Below are positions 42,727 to 50,979 of a stretch of DNA of 64,000 bases, one piece after another (the first letter of the stretch is position 1; the number at the start of each line of letters is the position of its first letter). The stretch spans positions 62,001 to 126,000 of the forward strand of contig CANLSR010000005.1 of the NCBI GenBank assembly GCA_947493945.1. Reading direction: 5' to 3'. The notes beneath the pieces were generated by a model. The model was not told the DNA's origin. It ran no database searches and saw only the letters and a list, made by a program, of their open reading frames with translations. Made by a program: the position numbers and the translations under genes. Source of the DNA: an uncultured bacterium (lineage in GTDB: Bacteria; Bacteroidota; Rhodothermia; Rhodothermales; Rubricoccaceae).

Positions 42727-45177
42727 ATGCCCCGCCTCCTCCTCGCCGCGCTGGCGGCCCTCGTCGCCGGCTGCACCGCGACCGCCCCGCCGACCGCCTC
42801 CGCCAGCGCGCCGGAGACCCGCGCCGCGAGCGACCTGCCCACGGTCGAGGCCAAAACGGCGGGGCTGGAGCGCCGCGACGGCTTCGTGCCGGCCTGGTGG
42901 GACGACCGCGCCGGAACCGTCTGGCTGGAGCTGCCGCTCGACACGGACCTGCTCTACAGCGTGTCGCTGGCGGCCGGGCTCGGGTCGAACGACGTCGGCC
43001 TCGACCGCGGCCAGCTGGGCGGCGAGCGCGTGGTGCGCTTCGAGCGCGTCGGGCCGCGCGTGCTGATGGTCCAGCCCAACCTGCGCTTCCGCGCCGAGAC
43101 CGACAACCCCGCCGAGCGCCAGGCCGTCGAGGACGCTTTCGCGGCGTCGGTGGTGTGGGGCTTCGACGTGGCCGCCGAGACGCCCGTCGACGGCGGGCCG
43201 GCGCGCGTGCTGGTGGACGCGACCGGCTTCGTGGTCCGCGACGCGCACGGCGTCGCCGACCGCCTCCGCCAGACGGGCCAGGGCGCGTTCTCGCTCGACG
43301 CCCAGCGGAGCGCGCTCGTCCCGACGGCGCTCAAGGCGTTCCCCCGGAACACCGAGTTGGAGGCCCGGCTGACGTTCGCCAGTTCCAGCCCCGGCCGCTA
43401 CGTCCGCGACGTGGCCGCCGACCCGCAGGCCGTGACGGTCCGGGTGCGCCAGTCGCTGGTGGCGCTGCCTGAGCCGGGCTACGCCCCGCGCGCGTTCGCG
43501 CCCGCCTCGGGCTACTTCCCGATGACCTACGCCGACTACGCGGCGCCCATCGGCGACGAGATCGAGCAGCGCACGGTGACGCGGCACCGGCTGGTCTGCG
43601 CCGACGCGCCGGACGCCGAGGGACGGTGCGCGCCAGCCGAGCCCATCGTGTACTACCTCGACCCCGGCACGCCCGAGCCCGTCCGCTCGGCGCTGCTGGA
43701 CGGGGGGCGGTGGTGGGCTGAGGCGTTCGAAGCTGCGGGCTGGCGCGACGCCTTCCGCGTCGAGGTCCGCCCCGACTCCGTCGACCCGCTGGACGTGCGC
43801 TACCACACCATCCAGTGGGTCCATCGGGCCACGCGTGGCTGGAGCTACGGCGCCTCGGTCGTGGACCCGCGGACGGGCGAGATCCTGAAGGGCAACGTGT
43901 CGCTGGGCTCGCTCCGAGTCCGCCAGGATTACTTGCTTGCGGAAGGACTCCTAGCGCCCTACGCGGACGGCGTGCCGGCCGACGACCCAGCACTGGCGCT
44001 CGCGCTCGCCCGGCTCCGCCAGCTCTCGGCGCACGAGATCGGTCACACGCTGGGCCTGGCGCACAACTTCGCCGGCTCCACCCAAGACCGGACGACGGTG
44101 ATGGACTACCCCGCCCCGCTGGCGACGTTCGTAGGCGGCGCCGTCGACGTGTCGGACGCCTACGGCGTGGGCCTGGGCGAGTGGGACGTGCAGGCGATCC
44201 GCTACGGCTACGTCCGCGACGATGCCGAGGCCCAGCGCGTGCTGGCCGAGAACCGGCGGCGCGGCCTGCGCTACATCACCGACGCCGACGCCCGGCCGGC
44301 CGGCGCCGCCAGCCCAACGGGCGCGCTGTGGGACAACGGCGCCGACGCGGTCCAGAGCCTGCGCGACGAGATGGCCGTGCGCCGGGCCGCGCTCGACCGG
44401 TTCTCCCCAGCCACCATCCGCGAGGGCCGGCCGCTGGCGACGCTGGAGGAGGTGCTGGTGCCGCTCTACCTCCGCCACCGCTACCAGGTCGACGCGACGG
44501 CGCACCTCTTGGGCGGCGTCGCCTACGCCTACACCGCGCGCGGCGACGCCCCGCCCCAGCCCGTCGACGGCGACCGCCAGCGGGCCGCGCTCGACGCGCT
44601 GCTCGCGACCGTCACGCCCGACGCGCTGGCGCTGCCGCCGGCCGCGCGCCAGATCCCGCCGCGTCCGCCGGGCTACGCTGCTAGCCGCGAAAGCTTCGAC
44701 CGCCGCACGGGCGTCACCTTCGACCCCGTCGCCCCGGCCGAGACCGCCGCCGCGCTCACGTTCGGGTACCTCGTGGACCCGGCCCGGTCCGCGCGCCTGG
44801 TCTACCAGCACGTTCTCGACCCGTCCCTCCCCGGCCTGGCCGACGTGCTCGCGCAGACCGACGCGGCGCTGACGGCGCCCGCCGCGACGCCCTACCACGC
44901 CGAGATCCGGCGGTCGGTCTGGGGCGCCTGGACGGACGCTCTGATGGCGCTCGCCTCGGACGGCTCGGCCGCCCCCGCCGCCAGGGCTCACGCCGACGCC
45001 CACCTCGTCGCCCTCGCCGACCGCTTCCGCCAGTGGCGCGGCGACGACGCGGCGACGGGCGCCTGGCTCGCCGCGGAGATCGAGCGCTGGCGCGCGCGGC
45101 CCTTCGACCCGGAGGCCCAGCCGGAAGGCCTGGGACCGCCGCCAGGATCGCCGATTGGCGGGCAGGGCGGGTCCTAA
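42727..45177 (+). CDS. Zinc-dependent metalloprotease lipoprotein (DUF5117/DUF4953 type)
   Basis: 816 residues. Lipoprotein signal with lipobox ALVAGC (Cys16). The N-terminal 300 residues match the DUF5118/DUF5117 region of a Bacteroidota family (TDLLYSVSLAAGLGSNDVGL, DRGQLGGERVVRFERVGPRV). The catalytic zinc motif HEIGHTLGLAHNF starts at residue 436, with three zinc His and the Glu, followed by a Met-turn candidate (VMDYPAP). A helical C-terminal part includes VPLYLRHRYQVDATAHLLGG. It probably degrades peptides outside the cytoplasm. The 3' end overlaps the convergent S23-like gene by 4 bases. Confidence 0.9.
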   Translation: MPRLLLAALAALVAGCTATAPPTASASAPETRAASDLPTVEAKTAGLERRDGFVPAWWDDRAGTVWLELPLDTDLLYSVSLAAGLGSNDVGLDRGQLGGERVVRFERVGPRVLMVQPNLRFRAETDNPAERQAVEDAFAASVVWGFDVAAETPVDGGPARVLVDATGFVVRDAHGVADRLRQTGQGAFSLDAQRSALVPTALKAFPRNTELEARLTFASSSPGRYVRDVAADPQAVTVRVRQSLVALPEPGYAPRAFAPASGYFPMTYADYAAPIGDEIEQRTVTRHRLVCADAPDAEGRCAPAEPIVYYLDPGTPEPVRSALLDGGRWWAEAFEAAGWRDAFRVEVRPDSVDPLDVRYHTIQWVHRATRGWSYGASVVDPRTGEILKGNVSLGSLRVRQDYLLAEGLLAPYADGVPADDPALALALARLRQLSAHEIGHTLGLAHNFAGSTQDRTTVMDYPAPLATFVGGAVDVSDAYGVGLGEWDVQAIRYGYVRDDAEAQRVLAENRRRGLRYITDADARPAGAASPTGALWDNGADAVQSLRDEMAVRRAALDRFSPATIREGRPLATLEEVLVPLYLRHRYQVDATAHLLGGVAYAYTARGDAPPQPVDGDRQRAALDALLATVTPDALALPPAARQIPPRPPGYAASRESFDRRTGVTFDPVAPAETAAALTFGYLVDPARSARLVYQHVLDPSLPGLADVLAQTDAALTAPAATPYHAEIRRSVWGAWTDALMALASDGSAAPAARAHADAHLVALADRFRQWRGDDAATGAWLAAEIERWRARPFDPEAQPEGLGPPPGSPIGGQGGS

Positions 45178-45560
45178 CGCCTCTTCGCAGGGCTACACCA
45201 TCGATCTCTGGTGGCGATCATCTTCACGAGTCCCCCGGACAGCTGGCGGTACCGCGCCGCCAGCTGTCCGGCGACGTCTGGGCTGAGGTGTCCGCACCGT
45301 TCCGCGAACAGGATCCAGGTGAGCGTTTCCTCCGCCTCACCGTGGGCGTCCGTCACCCTGCTGGCGAAGTGCCGCGGGTAAGCCCGCTCGGCCCACGCCT
45401 CAGACAGATTGGCGCGGACGCTCCGTGACGAGCGCCGGATCTGGTCCGTCAATGCGAATCGCTCCTCCTTCGGCCACGACTTGGAGCGCTCGAACAGCTC
45501 CATCGCACAGTCGGAGGCCTCCGAGTACACGTGGAGGTCGCGGACGTTGGCGATTGCCAT
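45174..45560 (-). CDS. Four-helix-bundle protein (23S rRNA intervening-sequence type)
   Basis: 128 residues. The motif set NVRDLHVYSEASDCAMELFE, KEERFALTDQIRRSSRSVRA, NLSEAWAER and EETLTWILFAERCG is that of the S23/IVS protein family, pentameric four-helix bundles. Members were first found inside intervening sequences of 23S rRNA genes, but most, like this one, are stand-alone and mobile with unknown role. No rRNA is nearby. Inside the gene lies a 13-bp perfect inverted repeat (45237-45249 and 45257-45269) that contains the GCTGGCGG word. Confidence 0.88.
   Translation of the reverse strand: MAIANVRDLHVYSEASDCAMELFERSKSWPKEERFALTDQIRRSSRSVRANLSEAWAERAYPRHFASRVTDAHGEAEETLTWILFAERCGHLSPDVAGQLAARYRQLSGGLVKMIATRDRWCSPAKRR
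45237..45269. repeat. 13-bp inverted repeat inside a coding region
   Basis: GGACAGCTGGCGG (45237-45249), 7-nt loop TACCGCG, CCGCCAGCTGTCC (45257-45269). It encodes QLAARYRQLSG on the minus strand, so the protein bears a matching QLA/RQLS echo. Confidence 0.8.
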
Positions 45561-45617
45561 AGGCTTTACCGGCTCTCTCGCTTTACCGCCTCTACTTGCT
45601 CTCCCCTCTCTCCATTT

Positions 45618-46382
45618 CTACCCGCCCATCAACCCCCGCTCCGCCAGCGACGTGAAGCCGCGGCCGGCGATGATGATGTGGTCGTGGACCGGGATGCCGA
45701 GCACCGTGCCGGCCTGGCACAGCTGCCTGGTGACGGCCACGTCCTCTTTACTGGGCTCGGGGTTGCCCGACGGGTGGTTGTGCAGGCACACGACCGACGC
45801 GGCGCTCTCCAGGATGGCCCGCTCGAACACCTGCCGCGGCTCGACGATCGACGCCGCCAGCCCCCCAGTCGTCAGCGTGTACTCGGCCGTGACCACGTTG
45901 GCCATGTTGAGGTGGAGCACCACGAACACCTCGCGGTTCAGGTCGCGTAGGCGCGGGCCGTAGGCGGCGGCCACGTCGGCCGGGGTGCGGATCTGGACGC
46001 GGCCCTCGGGCGGAGCCGCCTCCACGCGCCGCCCGATCTCGAACACGGCCGCCAGCTGGGCCGCCTTGGCCGGCCCGACGCCCTTGGTGGACTTGGCGAC
46101 CTGGTTCGCGTCGCGCCGGGCCAGCCGGGCCAGCGACCCGTACGCCTGCAGCAGCGCCTGCCCCAGTTCGACGGCCGACACGCTCCGGCCGGACAGCCGC
46201 GTCCCGCTCCCGAACACCAGCCCCACCAGCTCGGCGTCGCTCAGCGCGGACGGGCCGTGCAGCAACAGCCGCTCGCGCGGACGGTCGGCCTCGGGCCGCT
46301 CTTTGATGGGGACGTAGTCGTATTGGACCTCGGGCTCGTCGGGCTCGTGGAGCTCGATTCCCGGGCGGAAGGAGGAGGGCAT
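45618..46382 (-). CDS. radC: RadC family JAB/MPN-domain protein
   Basis: 254 residues from ATG 46382. A helix-hairpin-helix-like N-terminal part (KERPEADRPRERLLLHGPSA, LSDAELVGLVFGSGTR, VAKSTKGVGPAKAAQLAAVFE) precedes the JAMM metalloprotease-like domain: a Glu region VFVVLHLNMANVV and HNHPSGNPEPSKEDVAVT with the metal-binding His and Asp. RadC homologues were named for a repair phenotype later disputed; their role is uncertain. The frame extends upstream to 46730 but the extra Arg/Ser/Pro-rich sequence overlaps the divergent gene and is rejected. Confidence 0.9.
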   Translation of the reverse strand: MPSSFRPGIELHEPDEPEVQYDYVPIKERPEADRPRERLLLHGPSALSDAELVGLVFGSGTRLSGRSVSAVELGQALLQAYGSLARLARRDANQVAKSTKGVGPAKAAQLAAVFEIGRRVEAAPPEGRVQIRTPADVAAAYGPRLRDLNREVFVVLHLNMANVVTAEYTLTTGGLAASIVEPRQVFERAILESAASVVCLHNHPSGNPEPSKEDVAVTRQLCQAGTVLGIPVHDHIIIAGRGFTSLAERGLMGG

Positions 46383-46506
46383 GGCGGCGGTGGCAGCGAG
46401 GGACGACGCCGGACGACCCGGAATCGCGGCTCTAGACCGGCCCGGCCGTCCGGCGTAACTCCGGGCCGCCGGACCGTGCCCGACGCCGCAGGGCGTATCC
46501 TCCGCC

Positions 46507-47742
46507 ATGACACGACTTCCCGCCCCCCGACGCCTCGCACGTGCCCCCCGCCTCGCCGCGCTGGCGGTGCTCGTCGGCGGGGCGGTGACGCTGGGCGCCT
46601 GCGCCGACGCCCCTGCGCCAGCGCCCCCCGACGGACCCGCAACCGAGGTCTCTGATGGCGAGGTGCCGGTCCCGGCCGGGCCGGGCGCCAGCGCGCCGAG
46701 GCTCACCCTCGACACCGACGCCGTGCCCACGCTGTCGTGGATTCAGCCCGACGGCGACCGCGGCCACGCCGTGCGCTACGCCACCTGGACCGGCGCCGGC
46801 TGGTCGCCCGCCCAGACCGCCGACGCGGGCGCCGACCGGGTCGCCAACGGCGCCGACACGCCCGGCGTCGTGCCGCTCGGCGGCGGACGGCACCTCGCCC
46901 ACGCCCCGACGCGCGGCGCGGCGGCACACGCGACCGACGTGGAGGTCCGGTTTGGCGGCCCCGAGGGTTGGTCCGACCCCGAGCTCCTCAACACCGACGG
47001 CGTCGCGGCCGAGCACGGCTTCGTCTCAGCCGTCGCCCGGGCGGATGGCGGCGCGGGCGTCGTCTGGCTGGACGGCCGCGATCAGGGACAGGGCCACCAC
47101 GGCCGCCCGATGACGTTGCGCTACGCCGAGTTCTCGGCCGGCGGAACACGCCGGGGCGAGACCCAGCTCGACGGCCGCGTCTGCGACTGCTGCCCGACGG
47201 CGGCCGCCGCCACCCCGGCCGGCCTGGTGGTCGCCTACCGCGACCGCTCGCCGTCCGAGGTGCGCGACATCGCCGTGGTGCGGCAGGCGGGCGGCGCCTG
47301 GACCGCGCCCACCATCCCCCACGCCGACGGCTGGCAGATCGACGGCTGCCCCGTCAACGGTCCGGCGCTGGCGGCGCGCGGCGACCGCGTCGCGCTGGCG
47401 TGGTTCTCCGGCGCGGACTCGTCCGCCGTCCGGCTCTCGGTGTCGGAAGACGGCGGCGCCACGTGGGGCACCCCGGTCCGCATCGACGGCGGAGCGCCGA
47501 TGGGGCAGGTGGGCGTCGCCGTGCTGGAGGGCGGCGGGGTGGTGACGAGCTGGCTCGAGAAGGCGGGCGGCGGCGCCGAAGTCCGCCTCCGGGGGCCGGG
47601 CGGCGCCAGCCGGACGGTCGCGGTCGTCCCGGCCGGCCGGGCCAGCGGCGTCCCGCGCGTCGTCGCGCTGGGAGACCGGGCGCTGGTCGCCTGGACCGAC
47701 CCCGCCACGGGCACGGTGCGCACGGCCGTGGTGAGCCCCTAG
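46507..47742 (+). CDS. BNR/sialidase-like lipoprotein with a CDCC cysteine motif
   Basis: 411 residues. Hydrophobic signal with lipobox-like VTLGAC (Cys32). The rest reads as beta-propeller repeats with Asp-box-like elements (SEDGGATWGTPV). A striking cysteine cluster VCDCCPTA (Cys226, 228, 229) and a later IDGCPVNGPA (Cys281) occur in an otherwise cysteine-poor protein, together with GQGHHG. Exosialidase-like proteins with this CDCC signature exist in several phyla; the cysteines could bind metal or form disulfides. The next gene encodes an HMA metallochaperone, which supports a copper or other metal role, but this is inference. Confidence 0.75.
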   Translation: MTRLPAPRRLARAPRLAALAVLVGGAVTLGACADAPAPAPPDGPATEVSDGEVPVPAGPGASAPRLTLDTDAVPTLSWIQPDGDRGHAVRYATWTGAGWSPAQTADAGADRVANGADTPGVVPLGGGRHLAHAPTRGAAAHATDVEVRFGGPEGWSDPELLNTDGVAAEHGFVSAVARADGGAGVVWLDGRDQGQGHHGRPMTLRYAEFSAGGTRRGETQLDGRVCDCCPTAAAATPAGLVVAYRDRSPSEVRDIAVVRQAGGAWTAPTIPHADGWQIDGCPVNGPALAARGDRVALAWFSGADSSAVRLSVSEDGGATWGTPVRIDGGAPMGQVGVAVLEGGGVVTSWLEKAGGGAEVRLRGPGGASRTVAVVPAGRASGVPRVVALGDRALVAWTDPATGTVRTAVVSP

Positions 47743-47875
47743 CGCCGCCCGCTGGCGGTCCGGGTGGGGCCGGAGGAGCGCGGCCGCGGCGCGAACGGAG
47801 TGCGGCGGCGGGCGTACGCCTCGGCCACGGCGGCCGCCAGCCGGCCGCCCCCTTCTGCCGACTGCCCCCGCCCCC

Positions 47876-48121
47876 ATGTTCAACCTGATGCCCGACCGCC
47901 ACGCCGAGACCCTGCAGATCGACGGCATGTCCTGCGACCACTGCGTCCGCGCCGTGCGCGAGGCGCTGGAAGACGTCTCCGGCGTCGTCGTGGAGTCCGT
48001 CGAGGTCGGCCAGGCCGTGGTCGACGCCGGCCCCGAGGCCACGCGCGCCCAGCTGGTGGAGGCGGTCGAGGAGGCCGGCTACACCGTCACCGGCGGCGAG
48101 AGCCAGCCGGCCGGCCGGTAG
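47876..48121 (+). CDS. Heavy-metal-associated (HMA) domain metallochaperone
   Basis: 81 residues, one ferredoxin-like HMA domain. The metal motif GMSCDHC (Cys20, Cys23) is canonical for CopZ/Atx1-type Cu(I) binding, and EEAGYTV is the typical C-terminal strand. It would ferry copper in the cytoplasm. No copper P-type ATPase is in this window. It lies 133 bases after the CDCC lipoprotein on the same strand. Confidence 0.92.
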   Translation: MFNLMPDRHAETLQIDGMSCDHCVRAVREALEDVSGVVVESVEVGQAVVDAGPEATRAQLVEAVEEAGYTVTGGESQPAGR

Positions 48122-48156
48122 TCCCTAGATTCCCTCCCACCGCGCCTCCCGACCCG

Positions 48157-48603
48157 ATGGCCGACGACACCGCCCCGACCGACCGACCGACCGGCGTCCG
48201 CGCCGGGGGCACGCTGGACCTCTCCACCGGCCGACCCGCTCCGCCGCCGCCGCCCGCTCCGGCGCCGCGTCTGCCGCGCACGCCCGACCCGGACGTCCGG
48301 GTGGGCAAGGCGCTCGACCTGTCCCGCGGGACGGGCGCTCCGCGCAAGCGCCGCGCCTCCGACACGCTGGGCCACGGCCCGGTCGTCCGCGAGACCGTGG
48401 ATCTGACGACCCACACGCCGGCACCGGCCGCTCCGTCCAACCGCCAGGCTTCGCCCGCCCGGAACGCCCCGCCGACGCCGGCCGCCAGCCGGTCGAAGCC
48501 GCCGCCGCGCCAGCCGCGCGGCGTGGCGCCCAAGGCCGCGTCGTCGTCGCTGGCGGACCTGCTCGACCCGGAGGTCCTGGCCCGTCTGCGCGGAGACGGC
48601 TAG
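48157..48603 (+). CDS. Proline-rich, disordered hypothetical protein with a repeated LDLS motif
   Basis: 148 residues, no recognised family and no signal peptide. Most is Pro/Ala/Arg-rich and likely disordered. A short motif recurs three times: VRAGGTLDLSTG (near 14-25), VRVGKALDLSRG (47-58) and VRETVDLTTH (near 75). A short helix at the end (SLADLLDPEVLARLRGDG) is the only folded-looking part. Repeated linear motifs joined by Pro-rich linkers suggest a scaffold that binds a partner several times. The tail overlaps the convergent gene by 4 bases. Confidence 0.65.
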   Translation: MADDTAPTDRPTGVRAGGTLDLSTGRPAPPPPPAPAPRLPRTPDPDVRVGKALDLSRGTGAPRKRRASDTLGHGPVVRETVDLTTHTPAPAAPSNRQASPARNAPPTPAASRSKPPPRQPRGVAPKAASSSLADLLDPEVLARLRGDG

Positions 48604-49244
48604 CGCTTGCCGCGCCTCCAGAACTCGCGCACGCGCTCCTCGACCCTCCCCATGCCGGCCAGAGTGATCCCGCGCCTCAGCGCCTCGCGCACGATCAGGC
48701 TCCGGAGCGTCTGGTCCGCCGCCGGCAGCGGGTAGAGCGCCTCCTGCATCGGGGCCACCAGCGGCCGCAGCACCGCGGCGACGGCGCCCAGGCGCAGGGC
48801 CACGAAGCCGGCGACGCCCGCCCAGACGGCGTCGGTTCGGCCCGCCGCCGCGAACGCGCTCAGCACGCCGACGTAGAGTAGCCCTTGGGCGACGGGGTGT
48901 TCCAGCACGCGCAGCGTCGCCACCATCCCCGGCGCCACGAGGCCCGGCGCGGCGGCGCTCCACAGGGCGTAGAGCAGGAGCGCGACCCCGGCCGCCGCCC
49001 ACCACGGCATCACCAGCAGCAGCGCCGGCAGGAACAGCGTGGCCAGTGTCTGGGGCGAGCGGAGCCAGACGCCCGCCTGGCGCAGCAGCACGCCCAGGCC
49101 GACGGCGTCCACGACGTCGCCGGCGTAGTCGCGCAGCAGCGGCTCGGTGGTCCGGTAGTGCGTGCCGTCGGCGGCGAGCAGCCCGGCGGGCGTGTCGACG
49201 TAGAACGGCGCGTCGCGGACGGGACGGGAGCCGGGCCACTTCAT
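48600..49244 (-). CDS. Membrane protein of unknown function
   Basis: 214 residues. The first 60 are soluble (a PGSRPVRDAPFYVDTPAGLL stretch and RDYAGDVVDAVGLGVLLRQA); three hydrophobic segments follow (about 65-105, 120-140, 145-165) including LFLPALLLVMPWWAAAGVALL, and the C-terminus is a soluble Arg-rich helix. No family was recognised. Its start overlaps the DUF4230 gene by 4 bases (ATGA), so the two are probably made together. Confidence 0.7.
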   Translation of the reverse strand: MKWPGSRPVRDAPFYVDTPAGLLAADGTHYRTTEPLLRDYAGDVVDAVGLGVLLRQAGVWLRSPQTLATLFLPALLLVMPWWAAAGVALLLYALWSAAAPGLVAPGMVATLRVLEHPVAQGLLYVGVLSAFAAAGRTDAVWAGVAGFVALRLGAVAAVLRPLVAPMQEALYPLPAADQTLRSLIVREALRRGITLAGMGRVEERVREFWRRGKR

Positions 49245-49966
49245 CGGTCGCCCGCCGGCACCGACCGCCGCTGGCCGGTCTCGACCACGTCCAGCGTGTC
49301 GCCGGGCCCGATCACGAACCGGAAGCGGACGGCCTCCAGGTCCACGCCGGCCGCCTGGAGCGGGGCCGAGAGCATCCGCCGGAGCGCGCGGGCCGAGTTG
49401 ACGGCCGGCTGCTCACTGTCGCGCAGGTGCGCCTGGGCCTGCTTCCGGAGCGCCGGCCGGACCTGGTGCAGCGTCTGCTCGATGGTCCGCTCGGTCAGGT
49501 CGGGGCTGAGCCGGGAGGTCCCCGACACGTCGATGTCGACCTGGGCGTCCTCCAGCTCGGGCTCGACCGAGAACACCGCCAGCGGCGGGAGCACGACCTC
49601 GACCACGCCGTCCTCGCGGAACCGGATCGCGTCGGCGTCGAAGGCGTCGAGCGAGAACCCGTAGGTCATCGTCGCCGGCACGCGGACGGCGACCTCGGAG
49701 CGGCCCACCTCCAGGTTGAGCACGCGCACCGTCCGCCGCCGGGCGCTGGACCCGGACAGCGTCGACGACAGCCGGCCGGTGACCACGAAGCCCTCGGCCG
49801 CCTCGGCCTCGATGCCGGCCCGCACGGCCGACCGGATCTCGTCCTCACCGATCAGCCCGCCGTCGCGCGTCAGCAGCACGGCCAGGATGCCCGCGACCGC
49901 CAGCAGCACCACGGCGGCCGCGGCGAGCAGGCGGGCCGGGAGGCGAGGGCGGGTGGGCTCAGTCAT
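49241..49966 (-). CDS. DUF4230 domain protein, membrane-anchored
   Basis: 241 residues. One N-terminal transmembrane helix (LPARLLAAAAVVLLAVAGIL), then the DUF4230 region: VRVPATMTYGFSLDAFDADA, VVLPPLAVFSVEPELED and a helix with TERTIEQTLHQVRPALRKQA. The family is common in Bacteroidota and Firmicutes and its function is unknown; topology suggests the domain lies outside the cytoplasm. First gene of a two-gene unit with the membrane protein 48600-49244. Confidence 0.8.
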   Translation of the reverse strand: MTEPTRPRLPARLLAAAAVVLLAVAGILAVLLTRDGGLIGEDEIRSAVRAGIEAEAAEGFVVTGRLSSTLSGSSARRRTVRVLNLEVGRSEVAVRVPATMTYGFSLDAFDADAIRFREDGVVEVVLPPLAVFSVEPELEDAQVDIDVSGTSRLSPDLTERTIEQTLHQVRPALRKQAQAHLRDSEQPAVNSARALRRMLSAPLQAAGVDLEAVRFRFVIGPGDTLDVVETGQRRSVPAGDR

Positions 49967-50015
49967 GCCCGGCCTACGCCGAGGGGCGCGGCGAGATTCG
50001 CCGGCCGCAGGCGGC

Positions 50016-50060
50016 GCGAGTCGGCGGTGACGCGAGTCGGCGGTGACGCGAGTCGGCGGT
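50016..50060. repeat. 16-bp tandem repeat, 2.8 copies
   Basis: Unit GCGAGTCGGCGGTGAC at 50016-50031 and 50032-50047, with 13 further bases to 50060. It lies in the 118-base gap between the DUF4230 and receiver-Hpt genes. Confidence 0.85.
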
Positions 50061-50084
50061 CGGGCGGCGTCTCGGTGGGGCCGG

Positions 50085-50948
50085 TTACCCCAGCGACGTC
50101 TCCAGGAGCGTCACGGTCCGGGTCGTCTCCGCGACCACCCGGTCGAGCGCCTCGGTAAACACCTCGGCGTCGCCCGACCGGACCCGGGTCTCGACCTCGT
50201 CCCAGCGCTCCGTCAGCCCGTCGAGGCCGATGTTGGAGGCGCTGCCCTTGAGCTTGTGCGCCGCGCGGGCCACGGCGCCCGCGTCGCGCGCGGCCTGGGC
50301 CTCCGCGACGTCGCGGACGGCCTGCTGCGACGACTCGGCAAACGCGCCCACCAGGTCCGCCACGAACTCCTCGTCGTCTTCGCCGAGCATCTCGCGGACG
50401 TGGGCGCGGACGGCGCCGATGAGCGTCGCCGACGCGTGGGCCTCAGTCATGTCTTGGTTGGCTCTGGGTGCGTGGACGACGAACGCGGGCTCGACGGCCG
50501 GCGGCCCCCCTGCCTCGGGCGCCGAGACGGCGTCCTGGATCAGCGCGATCGAGAGCGGCTTGTTGTAGAAGCCGTCGAAGCCGGCCGCCAGCAGCCGCTC
50601 GCGCGTGCCCGAGACCGCGTGCGCCGTCACCGCGACCACGCGCGGGCAGCGCGCCGGCGGGAGCAGCGACCGGATGGCCCTCATGGCCTCCACGCCGTCC
50701 ATGACGGGCATCTGGATGTCCATCAGCACCACGTCGTAGGGTTTCTCGGCTGCCCGCTGGACCCCGGCGCGGCCGTCGCTGGCCACGTCGGCCTCGATGC
50801 CGAGGTGGCGCAGCATCGACAGCGCGATCAGCTGGTTGGTCGGGTCGTCCTCCACCAAGAGAACGGCCGGCTGCGGACCAGGGGACGGGGCGGGAGAGGG
50901 AGTCATGGAAACGGAGGGGGCGCCCCCGGTATCGGCGGCTTTCCCCAT
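50085..50948 (-). CDS. Receiver-Hpt two-domain phosphorelay protein
   Basis: 287 residues (start ATG 50948; an ATG 14 codons later at 50906 is an equal choice). Receiver domain at about 27-145: acidic pocket VEDD, phosphoacceptor Asp77 in VVLMDIQMPVMDG, Thr in VVAVTAHA and Lys130 in FYNKPL. Hpt domain at about 180-285 with the phosphorylated His231 in AAHKLKGSASNIG. Such receiver-Hpt modules are usually the rear end of hybrid histidine kinases; here they form a free-standing protein that could relay phosphate between a kinase and a response regulator. The LOV kinase encoded 1.5 kb upstream on the same strand is a possible but unproven partner. Confidence 0.88.
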   Translation of the reverse strand: MGKAADTGGAPSVSMTPSPAPSPGPQPAVLLVEDDPTNQLIALSMLRHLGIEADVASDGRAGVQRAAEKPYDVVLMDIQMPVMDGVEAMRAIRSLLPPARCPRVVAVTAHAVSGTRERLLAAGFDGFYNKPLSIALIQDAVSAPEAGGPPAVEPAFVVHAPRANQDMTEAHASATLIGAVRAHVREMLGEDDEEFVADLVGAFAESSQQAVRDVAEAQAARDAGAVARAAHKLKGSASNIGLDGLTERWDEVETRVRSGDAEVFTEALDRVVAETTRTVTLLETSLG

Positions 50949-50979
50949 CGGTTAACCCCGGCCCGGCGTTTCTCCCGGC

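Noticed and set aside
45174-45560. Intervening sequence inside a 23S rRNA gene
   Set aside because: No rRNA sequence flanks the S23-type gene; it lies between a metalloprotease gene and radC.
50016-50060. CRISPR-like repeat array
   Set aside because: The units are directly adjacent without spacers and number fewer than three; no cas genes.
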